64,000 nucleotides of DNA from Cerasibacillus quisquiliarum (GCF_014202495.1 NZ_JACHHA010000002.1:62001-126000); one strand, 5' to 3'; shown: positions 24,079-33,486, numbered from the stretch's first letter. A program made the numbers and translations. The notes: generated by a model from the letters alone, not told the origin.

Positions 24079-25215
24079 TTAAGCCTTATTTGCCACTTCT
24101 ATAATAATCGCATAGACGAGTTCTGTAATTTTTTCTAAGTTATCAACATGGATTCGTTCATTAACAGTATGAATTTCTTCATATCCGACAGCTAAATTAA
24201 CCGTTGGAATACCATAACTACTAATGATATTCGCATCACTACCGCCACCGCTTTTTAATAACTTACTTGTTCGACCAATTTTTTTTGCTGCAGAACGAGC
24301 CACTTCTACTACTTCTTCACCTGCTGAATGGGAAAACCCAGTATACATCATTTTTATATCAACTTTTGCTTCTCCACCGTAAGATTCTGCTGTAGATTCA
24401 AAAATATGTTTCATTATTTCAAGTTGCTTATTTATTTTCTCTGGTACAAGTGAACGTGCTTCAGCAAGAATCTTTACATAATCACAAACGATATTCGTCT
24501 GCTTCCCACCTTCAAAACGGCCTATATTTGCTGTTGTGTCTTCATCAATACGTCCTAATGGCATTTTAGCAATTGCCTTTGCGGCTAAAGTAATGGCTGA
24601 TATACCTTTTTCTGGTGCTACTCCTGCATGTGCTGGTTTTCCCTTAATTTCAACATAAAGCTTCGCTTGTGAAGGGGCTTTAACGATGATATCACCGACA
24701 TCACCATCACTATCAATCGCATAACCAAATTTAGCATATAATAATTGTTTATCTAATGCTTTTGCACCGACTAAACCAGATTCTTCTCCTACTGTAATAA
24801 CAAATTGCACATCACCATGCTCTACCTTATTTTCTTTTAATGAGCGAATTGTTTCGAGTATCGCAGCGAGACCTGCTTTATCATCTGCTCCCAGAATCGT
24901 TTTACCATCTGATACAATATATTGATCTTTTATTGACGGTCTGACACCTTTGCCCGGAACAACAGTATCCATATGTGATGTAAAATAAATAGGATCTACA
25001 GCTTCCTTCGTACCTTTTAATGTACAAATTAAATTACCAGAACCGTGACCTGTCTTTGACTTAGCATCATCTTCAATAACTTCAAGACCTAATTTGGAAA
25101 ACTTTTCCTTTAATACAGAGGCAATCTCTTGCTCATTACCTGTTTCGGAATCGATTCGTACAAGTTCCATAAATTCTTCTATTAATCGTTGTTTATTTAT
25201 AGTAATATGATTCAT
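24079..25215 (-). CDS. M20 family peptidase, peptidase T-like (YqjE)
   Basis: A 378-residue di-zinc aminopeptidase. Metal and catalytic residues are seen in TSHMDTVVPG (His, Asp), LGADDKAGLAA (bridging Asp), GEESGLVGA (Glu-Glu) and IDSDGDVG, with the C-terminal His in HTVNERIH. A dimerisation lid domain lies at about residues 180-295. It matches B. subtilis YqjE, annotated as tripeptidase or PepT-like. AGGAGG lies 5 bases before the ATG. It follows the epimerase gene by 40 bases. Substrate range is inferred. Confidence 0.88.
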   Translation of the reverse strand: MNHITINKQRLIEEFMELVRIDSETGNEQEIASVLKEKFSKLGLEVIEDDAKSKTGHGSGNLICTLKGTKEAVDPIYFTSHMDTVVPGKGVRPSIKDQYIVSDGKTILGADDKAGLAAILETIRSLKENKVEHGDVQFVITVGEESGLVGAKALDKQLLYAKFGYAIDSDGDVGDIIVKAPSQAKLYVEIKGKPAHAGVAPEKGISAITLAAKAIAKMPLGRIDEDTTANIGRFEGGKQTNIVCDYVKILAEARSLVPEKINKQLEIMKHIFESTAESYGGEAKVDIKMMYTGFSHSAGEEVVEVARSAAKKIGRTSKLLKSGGGSDANIISSYGIPTVNLAVGYEEIHTVNERIHVDNLEKITELVYAIIIEVANKA

Positions 25216-25255
25216 CAAAATCCTCCTAAATGACGGGCAGTATATTGTTAGTGTA

Positions 25256-25678
25256 TCATAATGTCTTCTTTTCTAGTAACTCAAATAAGACACCATGTGC
25301 AAATCTTGGATGTATAAAATTTATCCAAGCTTGCTTTGCACCTGTATGTGGCTCATCGTATATTAATTTCCCTTCATTTCTTATAATATGTTCCATACTT
25401 TCTTTAATTTGTGATGTTTCAAGAGCTATATGATGTATTCCTTCTCCGTATTTTTCAATGTAATGTGCTATCGTTGAATCATTAGACAATGGCTCGATTA
25501 ACTCAAGCTGAATATCACCTAATTGCAAGAAAGCAACACGCACATTCTCTTGTTCAACGGTTTCAATCCCTTTTAATGCCAGGCCGAGAACTTCTGTATA
25601 AAAAGGAATAACCGAAACAAGATCACGAACTGCTATACCAATATGATCGATACGTTTAATTAACGACTTTATATGCAA
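25256..25678 (-). CDS. mce: Methylmalonyl-CoA epimerase (VOC fold)
   Basis: A 140-residue vicinal-oxygen-chelate protein. The paired beta-alpha-beta modules carry metal ligands in RIDHIGIAV (His), LQLELIEP (Glu), GIHHIALE (His) and VLFELLE (Glu). It matches YqjC, which epimerises (R)- and (S)-methylmalonyl-CoA. The start is a TTG: the nearby ATG on this strand is in another frame and ends after a few codons, and the TTG has AGGTG 8 bases upstream. The carboxylase partner yqjD, normally next to it in B. subtilis, is absent here. Confidence 0.85.
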   Translation of the reverse strand: MHIKSLIKRIDHIGIAVRDLVSVIPFYTEVLGLALKGIETVEQENVRVAFLQLGDIQLELIEPLSNDSTIAHYIEKYGEGIHHIALETSQIKESMEHIIRNEGKLIYDEPHTGAKQAWINFIHPRFAHGVLFELLEKKTL

Positions 25679-25787
25679 TCATTTTTCACCTCAGATTCAG
25701 AACGAAAAAAGTTTTTTCTCATCTTGTCCAATCAACTATTAAACGATAAAATACTAATAAGATGCTGTTTTAAAGGAGGATACAAAC

Positions 25788-25928
25788 ATGTCTAGTAAAC
25801 AACAAAAATCATATACTAAAAAACCATCTAAACGTGAGCGCCGAAAGAAAGCTATTGTATATTTAATGATTGTAGCTATGGTATTATCTACAATAACCAT
25901 GGGACTTTCTATTATATTTATATTATAA
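25788..25928 (+). CDS. prli42: Prli42-type stressosome-associated miniprotein, 46 aa
   Basis: A 46-residue protein: a Lys/Arg-rich N-terminus (KKPSKRERRKKA) followed by one hydrophobic helix with the YLMIVAMVLST segment typical of Prli42. Prli42 was described in Listeria as a membrane anchor for the RsbR stressosome, and homologs are common in Bacillales. AAAGGAGG lies 8 bases before the ATG and a strong terminator follows. It is monocistronic and easily missed because of its size. Confidence 0.8.
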   Translation: MSSKQQKSYTKKPSKRERRKKAIVYLMIVAMVLSTITMGLSIIFIL

Positions 25929-25939
25929 AAGTATAAAGG

Positions 25940-25975
25940 AAAGACTGGAACGCTTAGTCATTGTCCAGTCTTTTT
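25940..25975. terminator. Bidirectional terminator after prli42 and yqjA
   Basis: AAAGACTGGA / TCCAGTCTTT is a perfect 10-bp stem, with T runs on both strands. It lies between the convergent genes and overlaps the last codons of yqjA. Confidence 0.82.
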
Positions 25976-26944
25976 CCTCCGTTTAGAAAATGATAGTGAA
26001 TCGGACTTTTTAAATCGCTTTTTAATCAATAAATAATCCTCAATATCATGTAGTAATCGAAACAAATTGGCACGTGTCGTAAATTCTTCTTGTGTTTCAG
26101 GTAATTCTTCATTTAAAAATTGCTCACGCAAGCGCTCCAATTCGTCAAGGTATATGATTGCTGTATTACCAGGATGAACAGCTTCTGATAATTTCTCGAA
26201 AAAGTCTGCAATTTGTTCTGAAACACCATCTTGATTAGGTAATTTCGTCACAAGTGGAAGCATCTTTTCAAGAAGTAAAAATTGCTTGCGACGCATGACA
26301 AAGTACTCATAGTATGTATGCTCTGAGCGAAGCAAATGATTCTCTCTGTCTAATTCTGCTAAATCTAGTGTTTCTTCAAGTAATTCTTTCGCACTAACAA
26401 GTTCTTTCCCGTCCCAATCCATGTTTTTATTACGAATATAAAGAGCGATTTCAAATAAAATAACTTGAAAATAATGCTCAAGTTCTTTTTGTTTTAACTT
26501 TAATGACCGGTCTAGACTTGGCATGTACAAATTAACTAATAAACCAACACCAATCCCTACAAAAATAAGCATAAATTGATTGAAAAGAAATGGATAGTCA
26601 ATATGTTGCGCACTGTAAAGATTAATAATAATGACCGAACTTGTTGTAATCCCTTGTGTCACGTTAAGCATAACTGTTGTCGGTATAAAGAAAGCTAACA
26701 TGACGCCTAAGACAATCGTATTATATCCAAATATCTCAAAAAAGAAAAATGAAAATAAACTTGCGATAATGGAGGCTAAAAACCGATCCCAAGCACTAAC
26801 AACAGATTGTTTTCTAGATGGTTGAATACATAGCATCGTTAATATACCTGCTGTTACATGATTTTCTAAACCAAGAAATTGTGCTATAGATATAGCAATT
26901 GGTGTTCCTACAGCTGTTTTAATTGTACGATAGCCAATTTTCAC
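25958..26944 (-). CDS. yqjA: FUSC-like/aromatic acid exporter family membrane protein (YqjA)
   Basis: The 328-residue protein has four or five membrane helices in its first 130 residues (starting KIGYRTIKTAVGTPIA) and a long cytoplasmic helical domain after residue 140. This matches the ArAE_1/DUF939 family that includes B. subtilis YqjA. I start it at the GTG 26942-26944, which follows AAAGGGAG; an ATG 16 codons earlier has no ribosome binding site. It lies next to brxB as in B. subtilis. Transport function is inferred from family; the substrate is not known. Confidence 0.82.
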   Translation of the reverse strand: MKIGYRTIKTAVGTPIAISIAQFLGLENHVTAGILTMLCIQPSRKQSVVSAWDRFLASIIASLFSFFFFEIFGYNTIVLGVMLAFFIPTTVMLNVTQGITTSSVIIINLYSAQHIDYPFLFNQFMLIFVGIGVGLLVNLYMPSLDRSLKLKQKELEHYFQVILFEIALYIRNKNMDWDGKELVSAKELLEETLDLAELDRENHLLRSEHTYYEYFVMRRKQFLLLEKMLPLVTKLPNQDGVSEQIADFFEKLSEAVHPGNTAIIYLDELERLREQFLNEELPETQEEFTTRANLFRLLHDIEDYLLIKKRFKKSDSLSFSKRRKKTGQ

Positions 26945-26989
26945 AATTAAATCTCCCTTTAAATTTAAATTGCTATAAGATAGATAAAA

Positions 26990-27016
26990 CAAGGCTAACC
27001 TATAAGGTAAGCCTTG
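26990..27016 (-). terminator. Terminator after brxB
   Basis: CAAGGCTAACC / GGTAAGCCTTG form an 11-bp stem with one mismatch and a 5-base loop, followed on the minus strand by TTTTATC. It lies between brxB and yqjA. Confidence 0.75.
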
Positions 27017-27035
27017 TTGTCAAATTCATATGGGA

Positions 27036-27467
27036 TTAAACTTCTTCGCAATGCGCATCAAAAATGGCTTGTAACTTCGTCATCACTTCAACAGGGCTGA
27101 AACCTTCTATATCATGACGCTCAATCATTGCTAGAATTTCTCCGTCTTTTAAAAAGGCAAATGATGGTGATGATGGTGGATAACCGACAAAATATTCCCG
27201 TGCTCTTTCTGTGGCTTCTTTATCTTGCCCAGCAAAAACGGTCACTAAGTGATCTGGACGCTTATCATAATGAATCGCATTAGCAGCAGCAGGACGAGCA
27301 ATACCACCCGCACAACCACAAACAGAATTAATCATCACTAGAGTTGTCCCTTTACGATTTAGTGCCTCATCGACTTCCTCTGGTGTCGTTAATTCTTCAT
27401 AACCTGCTTCTTTTATATCTTCACGAGCTGCGTTAACGACATCGTTCATAAACATATTGAAATCCAT
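27036..27467 (-). CDS. brxB: Bacilliredoxin BrxB (YqiW)
   Basis: A 143-residue thioredoxin-fold protein of the YphP/YqiW family. The active site is CGC in [14 protein letters not shown], followed by [16 protein letters not shown] and the conserved YPPSSPSFA. Bacilliredoxins remove bacillithiol from S-bacillithiolated proteins after oxidative stress, so the host is predicted to make bacillithiol. The ATG at 27465-27467 has AAGGTGGG at 7-8 bases. It lies immediately after the bkd operon as YqiW does in B. subtilis. Confidence 0.92.
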   Translation of the reverse strand: MDFNMFMNDVVNAAREDIKEAGYEELTTPEEVDEALNRKGTTLVMINSVCGCAGGIARPAAANAIHYDKRPDHLVTVFAGQDKEATERAREYFVGYPPSSPSFAFLKDGEILAMIERHDIEGFSPVEVMTKLQAIFDAHCEEV

Positions 27468-27543
27468 AATGTAACCCACCTTTATCTAAACTATTAACAA
27501 TATAAGCTTACCAAGTTTAGAATGAGAATTCAATTTTTAACAA

Positions 27544-28812
27544 TTAATATATTGAAATCGTATCTTTGTTCATGTTTTCCAAAATCTCTTTTATACGAGC
27601 TAGGAATTGCCCACATACTAAGCCATCTAAAATGCGATGGTCAAGTGATAAACAGAGATTAACCATATGACGAACAGCAATCATTCCATCCACTACAACA
27701 GGTCGTTCGACAATCGATTCAACTTGTAAAATAGCTGCTTGTGGGTGATTAATCACACCCATTGACTGCACACTGCCAAAAGAGCCTGTATTATTTACCG
27801 TAAATGTACCACCTTGCATATCATCTGGCGTTAATTTTCCTGTTCTAGCTTTAGTTGCTAATTCATATATCGATTTAGCTATTCCTTTAACACTTTTATC
27901 ATCCGCATGTTTAATAACAGGAACGAAAAGCTCGTTATCTTTAGCAACTGCAATTGAAAGATTGATATCTTTCTTTTGAATAATCTTATCCCCTGCCCAC
28001 ATACTATTGATTTGTGGAAATTCTTTTAATGCTTGAGCGACAGCTTTAACAAAAAAAGCAAAATATGTGAGATTGAAGCCTTCCTTTTCCTTAAAGCTTT
28101 CTTTAACCTCATTGCGATAATTCACTAAATCTGTCACATCGACCTCGACAGTCATCCAAGCATGTGGAATTTCTGTTTTAGAACGGACCATATTATCGGC
28201 AATGACTTTTCGTACACCTGTTACAGGTATTTCTTTATCCCCTAGTTGAGCATCTGGTAAGCTAGAAGGAGTTGGCTTTTCTATAGCTGATATAGCTTTT
28301 GTTTCTTCTACAACATGTTGTGTTCGTTTCGAATCTGTTGTTTGTGTGATTTTTCCACTTGCAATAATTCTTTCTATATCTTTACGAGTAATTCGACCGC
28401 CACGTCCTGATCCTTCAACTTGAAGTAGGTCAATATTATGTTCTTGTGCTAACCTTAAAACAGCTGGGGAATAGCGCTTTTTCATCGATTGTCCACTTTG
28501 AGATTTATTATTTGTGAGCGTTTCTTCCTTCGTATCAGCTAATTTTGTATCTGCGACCATTTCTTCTGAATCAATAACTTCAATGGTGCAAATTAATTCA
28601 CCTACTTTAAGTGTATCACCTTCATTAGCAATCAATTGTTTAATCGTACCTGTAAATGATGACGGTACTTCAGCATTCACCTTATCTGTCATCACTTCAG
28701 CGATCGGGTCATATTTATTCACATGGTCTCCAACTTGAACGAGCCACGTATTAATCGTACCTTCTGTGACACTCTCTCCTAATTTAGGCATTGTAATTTC
28801 CTTGATTGCCAT
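27544..28812 (-). CDS. bfmBB: Branched-chain alpha-keto acid dehydrogenase E2 (lipoamide acyltransferase)
   Basis: The 422-residue E2 component has an N-terminal lipoyl domain (lipoyl Lys44 in MTDKVNAEVP), a Pro/Ser/Thr/Lys-rich linker, a peripheral subunit-binding domain (SPAVLRLAQEHNIDL, GSGRGGRITRKD) and the catalytic domain with the C-terminal HRILDG motif. It transfers isobutyryl, isovaleryl or 2-methylbutyryl groups to CoA, making primers for branched-chain fatty acids. It is the last gene of the operon. AGAAGGAGG precedes the ATG. Confidence 0.95.
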   Translation of the reverse strand: MAIKEITMPKLGESVTEGTINTWLVQVGDHVNKYDPIAEVMTDKVNAEVPSSFTGTIKQLIANEGDTLKVGELICTIEVIDSEEMVADTKLADTKEETLTNNKSQSGQSMKKRYSPAVLRLAQEHNIDLLQVEGSGRGGRITRKDIERIIASGKITQTTDSKRTQHVVEETKAISAIEKPTPSSLPDAQLGDKEIPVTGVRKVIADNMVRSKTEIPHAWMTVEVDVTDLVNYRNEVKESFKEKEGFNLTYFAFFVKAVAQALKEFPQINSMWAGDKIIQKKDINLSIAVAKDNELFVPVIKHADDKSVKGIAKSIYELATKARTGKLTPDDMQGGTFTVNNTGSFGSVQSMGVINHPQAAILQVESIVERPVVVDGMIAVRHMVNLCLSLDHRILDGLVCGQFLARIKEILENMNKDTISIY

Positions 28813-28842
28813 ATAAAAACCTCCTTCTAAAATGTATAGTCT

Positions 28843-29826
28843 TTAAAATTCAGCTAAATCACGGATAGCTGCTTCTATTTTATCTTCATCGATTACAAAG
28901 AATTGCTCCATCGGTTGGGCATATGGCATAGCTGGGACATCTGGTCCAGCTAAACGTTTAATTGGTGCATCTAAGTCAAATAAACAATTTTCAGCAATAA
29001 TAGCCGATACTTCACTTATAATACTTCCTTCTAGATTATCTTCTGTAACTAATAAAACCTTGCCAGTTTTCTTTGCCGCTTCAATGATCGCCTCTTTATC
29101 TAAAGGATACACTGTCCGTAAATCGAGAATATGTGTATCAATTCCTTCTGCCTGTAACTTTTCCGCTGCTTGTAAAGCAAAATGTACGCAAAGACCATAC
29201 GTGATAACAGTGACATCAGAACCTTCACGCTTAATATCTGCCTTACCAATTGGTAAAACATAATCTTCTTTAGGCACTTCTTCTTTCAATAAGCGATACG
29301 CACGTTTATGTTCAAAAAATAATACTGGATCATTATCCCGAATAGCTGCTTTTAACAAACCTTTCACATCGTATGGTGTTGATGGCATCACAATTTTTAA
29401 ACCCGGCTGATTAGCAAAAATTGCTTCAACAGATTGAGAATGATAAAGACCACCGTGAATACCCCCACCATATGGTGCACGAATGGTAATCGGACATGAC
29501 CAATCATTATTAGAACGGTAACGGATGCGTGCTGCTTCAGAAATAATTTGGTTTACAGCAGGCATAATAAAATCAGCAAACTGCATTTCTGCAACAGGAC
29601 GTTTTCCATACATCGCAGCACCAATTCCGACACCTGCAATAGCTGATTCAGAGAGCGGTGTATCTAAGACACGATACTCTCCAAATTGTTCATATAAGCC
29701 TTCAGTAGCTTTAAACACTCCACCTTTTTTACCGACGTCTTCCCCGAGAATAAATACATTTTCATCACGAATCATTTCTTCTTTTAAAGCAGTTGTTACT
29801 GCTTGAATATATGTCATGACTGTCAT
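28843..29826 (-). CDS. bfmBAB: Branched-chain alpha-keto acid dehydrogenase E1 beta
   Basis: A 327-residue E1 beta subunit (transketolase pyrimidine and C-terminal domains). It begins MTVMTYIQAVTTAL and carries ILGEDVGKKGGVF and EMQFADFI, typical of 2-oxoisovalerate dehydrogenase beta chains. With E1 alpha it decarboxylates the keto acids of Val, Leu and Ile using thiamine diphosphate. The ATG at 29824-29826 follows AAGGGGG; eight in-frame codons upstream lack their own ribosome binding site. It is 13 bases after E1 alpha. Confidence 0.95.
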   Translation of the reverse strand: MTVMTYIQAVTTALKEEMIRDENVFILGEDVGKKGGVFKATEGLYEQFGEYRVLDTPLSESAIAGVGIGAAMYGKRPVAEMQFADFIMPAVNQIISEAARIRYRSNNDWSCPITIRAPYGGGIHGGLYHSQSVEAIFANQPGLKIVMPSTPYDVKGLLKAAIRDNDPVLFFEHKRAYRLLKEEVPKEDYVLPIGKADIKREGSDVTVITYGLCVHFALQAAEKLQAEGIDTHILDLRTVYPLDKEAIIEAAKKTGKVLLVTEDNLEGSIISEVSAIIAENCLFDLDAPIKRLAGPDVPAMPYAQPMEQFFVIDEDKIEAAIRDLAEF

Positions 29827-29839
29827 AAGTTCTACCCCC

Positions 29840-30832
29840 TTATTCTTCATAAACGTATTTTAATGCGTGATCTGGATCTGCAAATGGCGCATTTTCAGCA
29901 TAATCCGTCGCTTTATTCACCTCATCATTTATTTCAGACTCAATTTTGTTTAGTTCTTCTTCTGTTAACACCTCTTCATTCTTTAAATAGTTTGCAAATG
30001 TAATAATCGGATCACGTTGTTTTGCTTTCTCAAGCTCCGTCAAATCACGATATTGTCTATCATCATCATCGCTGGAATGTGCTGTAAAACGTGTTGTCAA
30101 CGCTTCAATTAATGTTGGACCTTCTCCACTTATAGCGCGCTCTCGGGCTTCCTTGACTACTTCATACACTGCTAATGGATCATGTCCATCAACCGAAATA
30201 CCTGGCATACCATAACCAATCCCGCGGTCGGCTACACTTTTACAAGCTAATTGTTTTTCTAGTGGTACTGAAATGGCGTAACCATTATTTTCAACCATCG
30301 TTATAACTGGCAATTTATGGACGCCAGCGAAATTTAATCCTTCATGAAAATCACCTTGGTTCGATGATCCTTCACCTAATGTTACAAATGATACAAAGTC
30401 CTTACTCTCCATCTTGGCAGCTAAGGCTACACCGACAGCATGTGGAACTTGCGTGGCCACTGGCGATGAACCTGTTAAAATGCGATTTTTTTTCTGACCA
30501 AAGTGACTTGGCATCTGTCTTCCACCAGAATTAGGATCTTCTGCCTTAGCAAAAGCGGCTAACATTAAATCTGTCGCTGTCATTCCAAAAGCTAAAACAA
30601 CACCTAAATCACGATAGTACGGCGCTACATAATCATGCTTACGATCTAACGCAAATGCAGCCCCAACTTGCGCAGCTTCCTGCCCTTGACATGAAATAAC
30701 AAACGGTATTTTACCAGCACGATTTAATAACCACATTCTTTCGTCAACTTTTCTAGCTAATAACATTGTTTTATACATTTCAATGACATCATCATTTGTT
30801 AATCCTAATGATTTATGATGAGTTTTTGACAT
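29840..30832 (-). CDS. bfmBAA: Branched-chain alpha-keto acid dehydrogenase E1 alpha
   Basis: A 330-residue E1 alpha subunit. The thiamine-diphosphate motif runs from GEGSSNQGDFHEG to MVENNGYA, and the phosphorylation-loop-like TTRFTAHSSDDDD segment follows, as in the family. It is paired with E1 beta 13 bases downstream and follows lpdV by 33 bases. AAAGGAGGG precedes the ATG. Part of the BKD complex with bfmBAB, bfmBB and lpdV. Confidence 0.95.
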   Translation of the reverse strand: MSKTHHKSLGLTNDDVIEMYKTMLLARKVDERMWLLNRAGKIPFVISCQGQEAAQVGAAFALDRKHDYVAPYYRDLGVVLAFGMTATDLMLAAFAKAEDPNSGGRQMPSHFGQKKNRILTGSSPVATQVPHAVGVALAAKMESKDFVSFVTLGEGSSNQGDFHEGLNFAGVHKLPVITMVENNGYAISVPLEKQLACKSVADRGIGYGMPGISVDGHDPLAVYEVVKEARERAISGEGPTLIEALTTRFTAHSSDDDDRQYRDLTELEKAKQRDPIITFANYLKNEEVLTEEELNKIESEINDEVNKATDYAENAPFADPDHALKYVYEE

Positions 30833-30865
30833 GAATATTCCCTCCTTTAAATTTATCCAACTGAC

Positions 30866-32287
30866 CTATCCATGTATTTGTATACCTTCAACTGCTAATG
30901 CAGCTTCACCGAAAATTTCCGATAATGATGGATGTGGATGAATCGTTTTTGATATCTCCCAAGCGGTTGCATCAAGCACTTTAGCTAATCCCGCTTCTGA
31001 AATCATATCTGTCACGTGCGGACCAACCATATGAATACCTAATACATCTTCCGTTTTTTCGTCGGTAATTATTTTTACAAAACCATTTGTATCACCAAAA
31101 ACGAGTGCCTTACCAATTGCTTGAAAGGAAAACTTTCCGACCTTTATGGAATATCCAAATTCTCTTGCTTCTTCTTCAGTTAATCCAACACGTGCAACTT
31201 CAGGATGTGAATAAACACAACTAGGGACATGGCTATAGTTTATTGGAAAGCTTTGTTTCCCTGCCATATGTTCAACTGCAACAATACCTTCGTGGGATGC
31301 GACATGAGCTAATTGCATCCCGCCTATGACATCACCAATAGCATAAATATGTGACTCTCTCGTTTGGTACCATTCATTTGTTTTAATAAAGCCATTTTCA
31401 ACGATAATTTTTGTATTATTAAGACCGATATTTTCTATATTTGCCTTTCTACCTACAGAAACGAGTAGTTTTTCAGCTTCTAATGAGATTGTTTCATCAG
31501 AAGTTTTTGCTTCAATTAATATTCCATTATCTTTCTTTAAAGTTTCAGGTAGTATCTCTGTATTCGTTAATATGTTAACCCCTTTTTTCTTTAATTGACG
31601 TGTTACTTCTCGAGCTATGTCACGATCTTCTGTTGGCAAAATTTGCGATAAAAATTCCACAACCGTGACTTCCACCCCGAAATCAGCTAACATTGAAGCC
31701 CATTCAATCCCTATAACACCACCGCCTACAATAACTATAGACTTAGGGAGTTCATCCATTTCTAATGCTTCATCCGAAGTTAATACAAACCGTCCATCAA
31801 CTTCTAGTTGTGGTAATGTCTGTGGACGAGACCCTGTTGCTATCAAAACATTTTTAGGAATTAACATTGTATTTTCCGATCCATCTTCATATTCAACCGA
31901 AATGGTACCCGGCATAGGTGAAAAAATACTTGGACCTAGAATTCGACCTATTCCTTTATAGACATCGATTTGGCTTTTTCTCATTAATCCTTGAACGCCT
32001 GTGTGCAATCGTTCAATAATTTTACTTTTCCTATCCTGTACCTTTAAAAAATTTAATGTTACATTCGATGTTTCGACACCGAATTCACCTGCTCGTTCTG
32101 ATTGTCGGTAAACTTCTGCACTTCTTAACAACGCTTTTGATGGGATGCACCCTCGATGTAAACACGTCCCACCTAGCCGATCTTTTTCAACAACAGCAAC
32201 TTTCATCCCAAGTTGTGATGCACGTATAGCAGCTACATAGCCACCGGTTCCCCCGCCGAGAATAACTAAATCATATTCTTTTGACAT
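30866..32287 (-). CDS. lpdV: Dihydrolipoyl dehydrogenase of the BKD complex
   Basis: A 473-residue FAD disulfide oxidoreductase. It shows the FAD-binding GGGTGGYVAAIRASQLG, the redox-active pair in GGTCLHRGCIPSKALL, the NAD-binding VGGGVIGIEWASML, the second FAD motif YAIGDVIGGM, and the C-terminal His-Glu dyad in HPHPSLSE. It reoxidises the lipoyl groups of the E2 subunit. In B. subtilis buk lies between bcd and lpdV; here bcd is immediately upstream. Confidence 0.95.
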   Translation of the reverse strand: MSKEYDLVILGGGTGGYVAAIRASQLGMKVAVVEKDRLGGTCLHRGCIPSKALLRSAEVYRQSERAGEFGVETSNVTLNFLKVQDRKSKIIERLHTGVQGLMRKSQIDVYKGIGRILGPSIFSPMPGTISVEYEDGSENTMLIPKNVLIATGSRPQTLPQLEVDGRFVLTSDEALEMDELPKSIVIVGGGVIGIEWASMLADFGVEVTVVEFLSQILPTEDRDIAREVTRQLKKKGVNILTNTEILPETLKKDNGILIEAKTSDETISLEAEKLLVSVGRKANIENIGLNNTKIIVENGFIKTNEWYQTRESHIYAIGDVIGGMQLAHVASHEGIVAVEHMAGKQSFPINYSHVPSCVYSHPEVARVGLTEEEAREFGYSIKVGKFSFQAIGKALVFGDTNGFVKIITDEKTEDVLGIHMVGPHVTDMISEAGLAKVLDATAWEISKTIHPHPSLSEIFGEAALAVEGIQIHG

Positions 32288-32315
32288 TAACTAGCACTCC
32301 TATTCATTAAAAGTT

Positions 32316-33410
32316 TTATGATCTTCTACTTAAAATATGGTGTTCATTTAATAAAAATTGGCTACGTGACTGTTTCTTCATAGCTATACGTTCTTCTGCC
32401 ATTCGATCTGCGGCAATATATGATGGAATTTGATCACGCTTAGATATTTCGAACACCCGACCTAACGTATGATAAATTGTTTCCACTTTTTTCAAAGCAC
32501 GCTCTTCATTATAACCTTGCAATTCATCTGCTACATTAATAACTCCACCTGAGTTTATAACATAGTCAGGTGCGTAAACGATTCCCATCTCATGGAGCAT
32601 ATCACCATGTCGTGCTTCTTTTAATTGGTTATTTGCTGATCCAGCTACTACTTTTGCTTTTAAACGTTTTAATGTATCATCATTTATTGTCGCGCCAAGT
32701 GCACACGGTGCATAGATATCACAATCAACATCATAAATATCATCGGGATCCACTGCTTCTGCTCCAAATGATTCGACAGCTAATCGAACCGCTTCCTTAT
32801 TGATATCCGTGACTATAAGTTTAGCTCCTTCATTATTGAGATGTTTACATAAGTTATAAGCTACATTTCCTACACCTTGTACTGCGATTGTTTTACCTTC
32901 TAATGAGTCATCCCCAAATGCTTCTTTAGCTGCCGCTTTCATACCTTTATAGACACCATAAGCTGTCACTGGTGAAGGGTTCCCAGAGGAATTAGCACCA
33001 GATGTCCCAGTAACATAATCTGTTTCAAGATGAATAAGATCCATATCTTCTTCTGTTGTTCCAACGTCTTCAGCTGTTATATATCGTCCATTTAAACCTT
33101 GAATAAAACGGCCAAATGCACGGAACATCTCTGGGTTTTTATCTGTTTTCGGATTACCAATAATGACCGTTTTTCCACCACCTAAATCTAAACCAGCAGC
33201 CGCATTTTTATACGTCATACCTCTTGCTAATCGAAGAGCGTCTTCAATCGCTGCTTCCTCTGTTTTGTAAGTCCACATACGTGTTCCACCTAAAGCAGGA
33301 CCTAATGTTGTATCGTGAATCGCTATAATCGCTTTAAGTCCCGAATGTTTATCTTGACAAAAAACAAGTTGTTCATAATCATATTTTTCCATATCATTAA
33401 AAATTTTCAC
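32316..33410 (-). CDS. bcd: Leucine/branched-chain amino acid dehydrogenase
   Basis: A 364-residue amino acid dehydrogenase that deaminates Leu, Val and Ile to the keto acids used by the BKD complex. The catalytic Lys region is [14 protein letters not shown] and the NAD-binding motif is [10 protein letters not shown]. The start is a GTG (33408-33410) preceded by GGGAGAGAG. It is now the first enzyme gene of the operon, 76 bases after bkdR, with a cre-like site in that gap. ptb and buk, which flank bcd in B. subtilis, are absent. Confidence 0.95.
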   Translation of the reverse strand: MKIFNDMEKYDYEQLVFCQDKHSGLKAIIAIHDTTLGPALGGTRMWTYKTEEAAIEDALRLARGMTYKNAAAGLDLGGGKTVIIGNPKTDKNPEMFRAFGRFIQGLNGRYITAEDVGTTEEDMDLIHLETDYVTGTSGANSSGNPSPVTAYGVYKGMKAAAKEAFGDDSLEGKTIAVQGVGNVAYNLCKHLNNEGAKLIVTDINKEAVRLAVESFGAEAVDPDDIYDVDCDIYAPCALGATINDDTLKRLKAKVVAGSANNQLKEARHGDMLHEMGIVYAPDYVINSGGVINVADELQGYNEERALKKVETIYHTLGRVFEISKRDQIPSYIAADRMAEERIAMKKQSRSQFLLNEHHILSRRS

Positions 33411-33440
33411 TACATCTCTCTCCCTTTTAAAAATTGGTAA

Positions 33441-33454
33441 TGTAAGCGCTTTTA
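33441..33454. promoter_or_regulatory. cre site candidate (CcpA) upstream of bcd
   Basis: TGTAAGCGCTTTTA agrees closely with the catabolite-responsive element consensus (TGWAARCGYTWNCW), failing only near the 3' end. It lies in the 76-base gap between bkdR and bcd, 31-44 bases upstream of the bcd start codon, so it could block transcription initiation or elongation. Confidence 0.6.
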
Positions 33455-33486
33455 TTTATGTGTAAAGTATTTCTTGTCACCCATTT

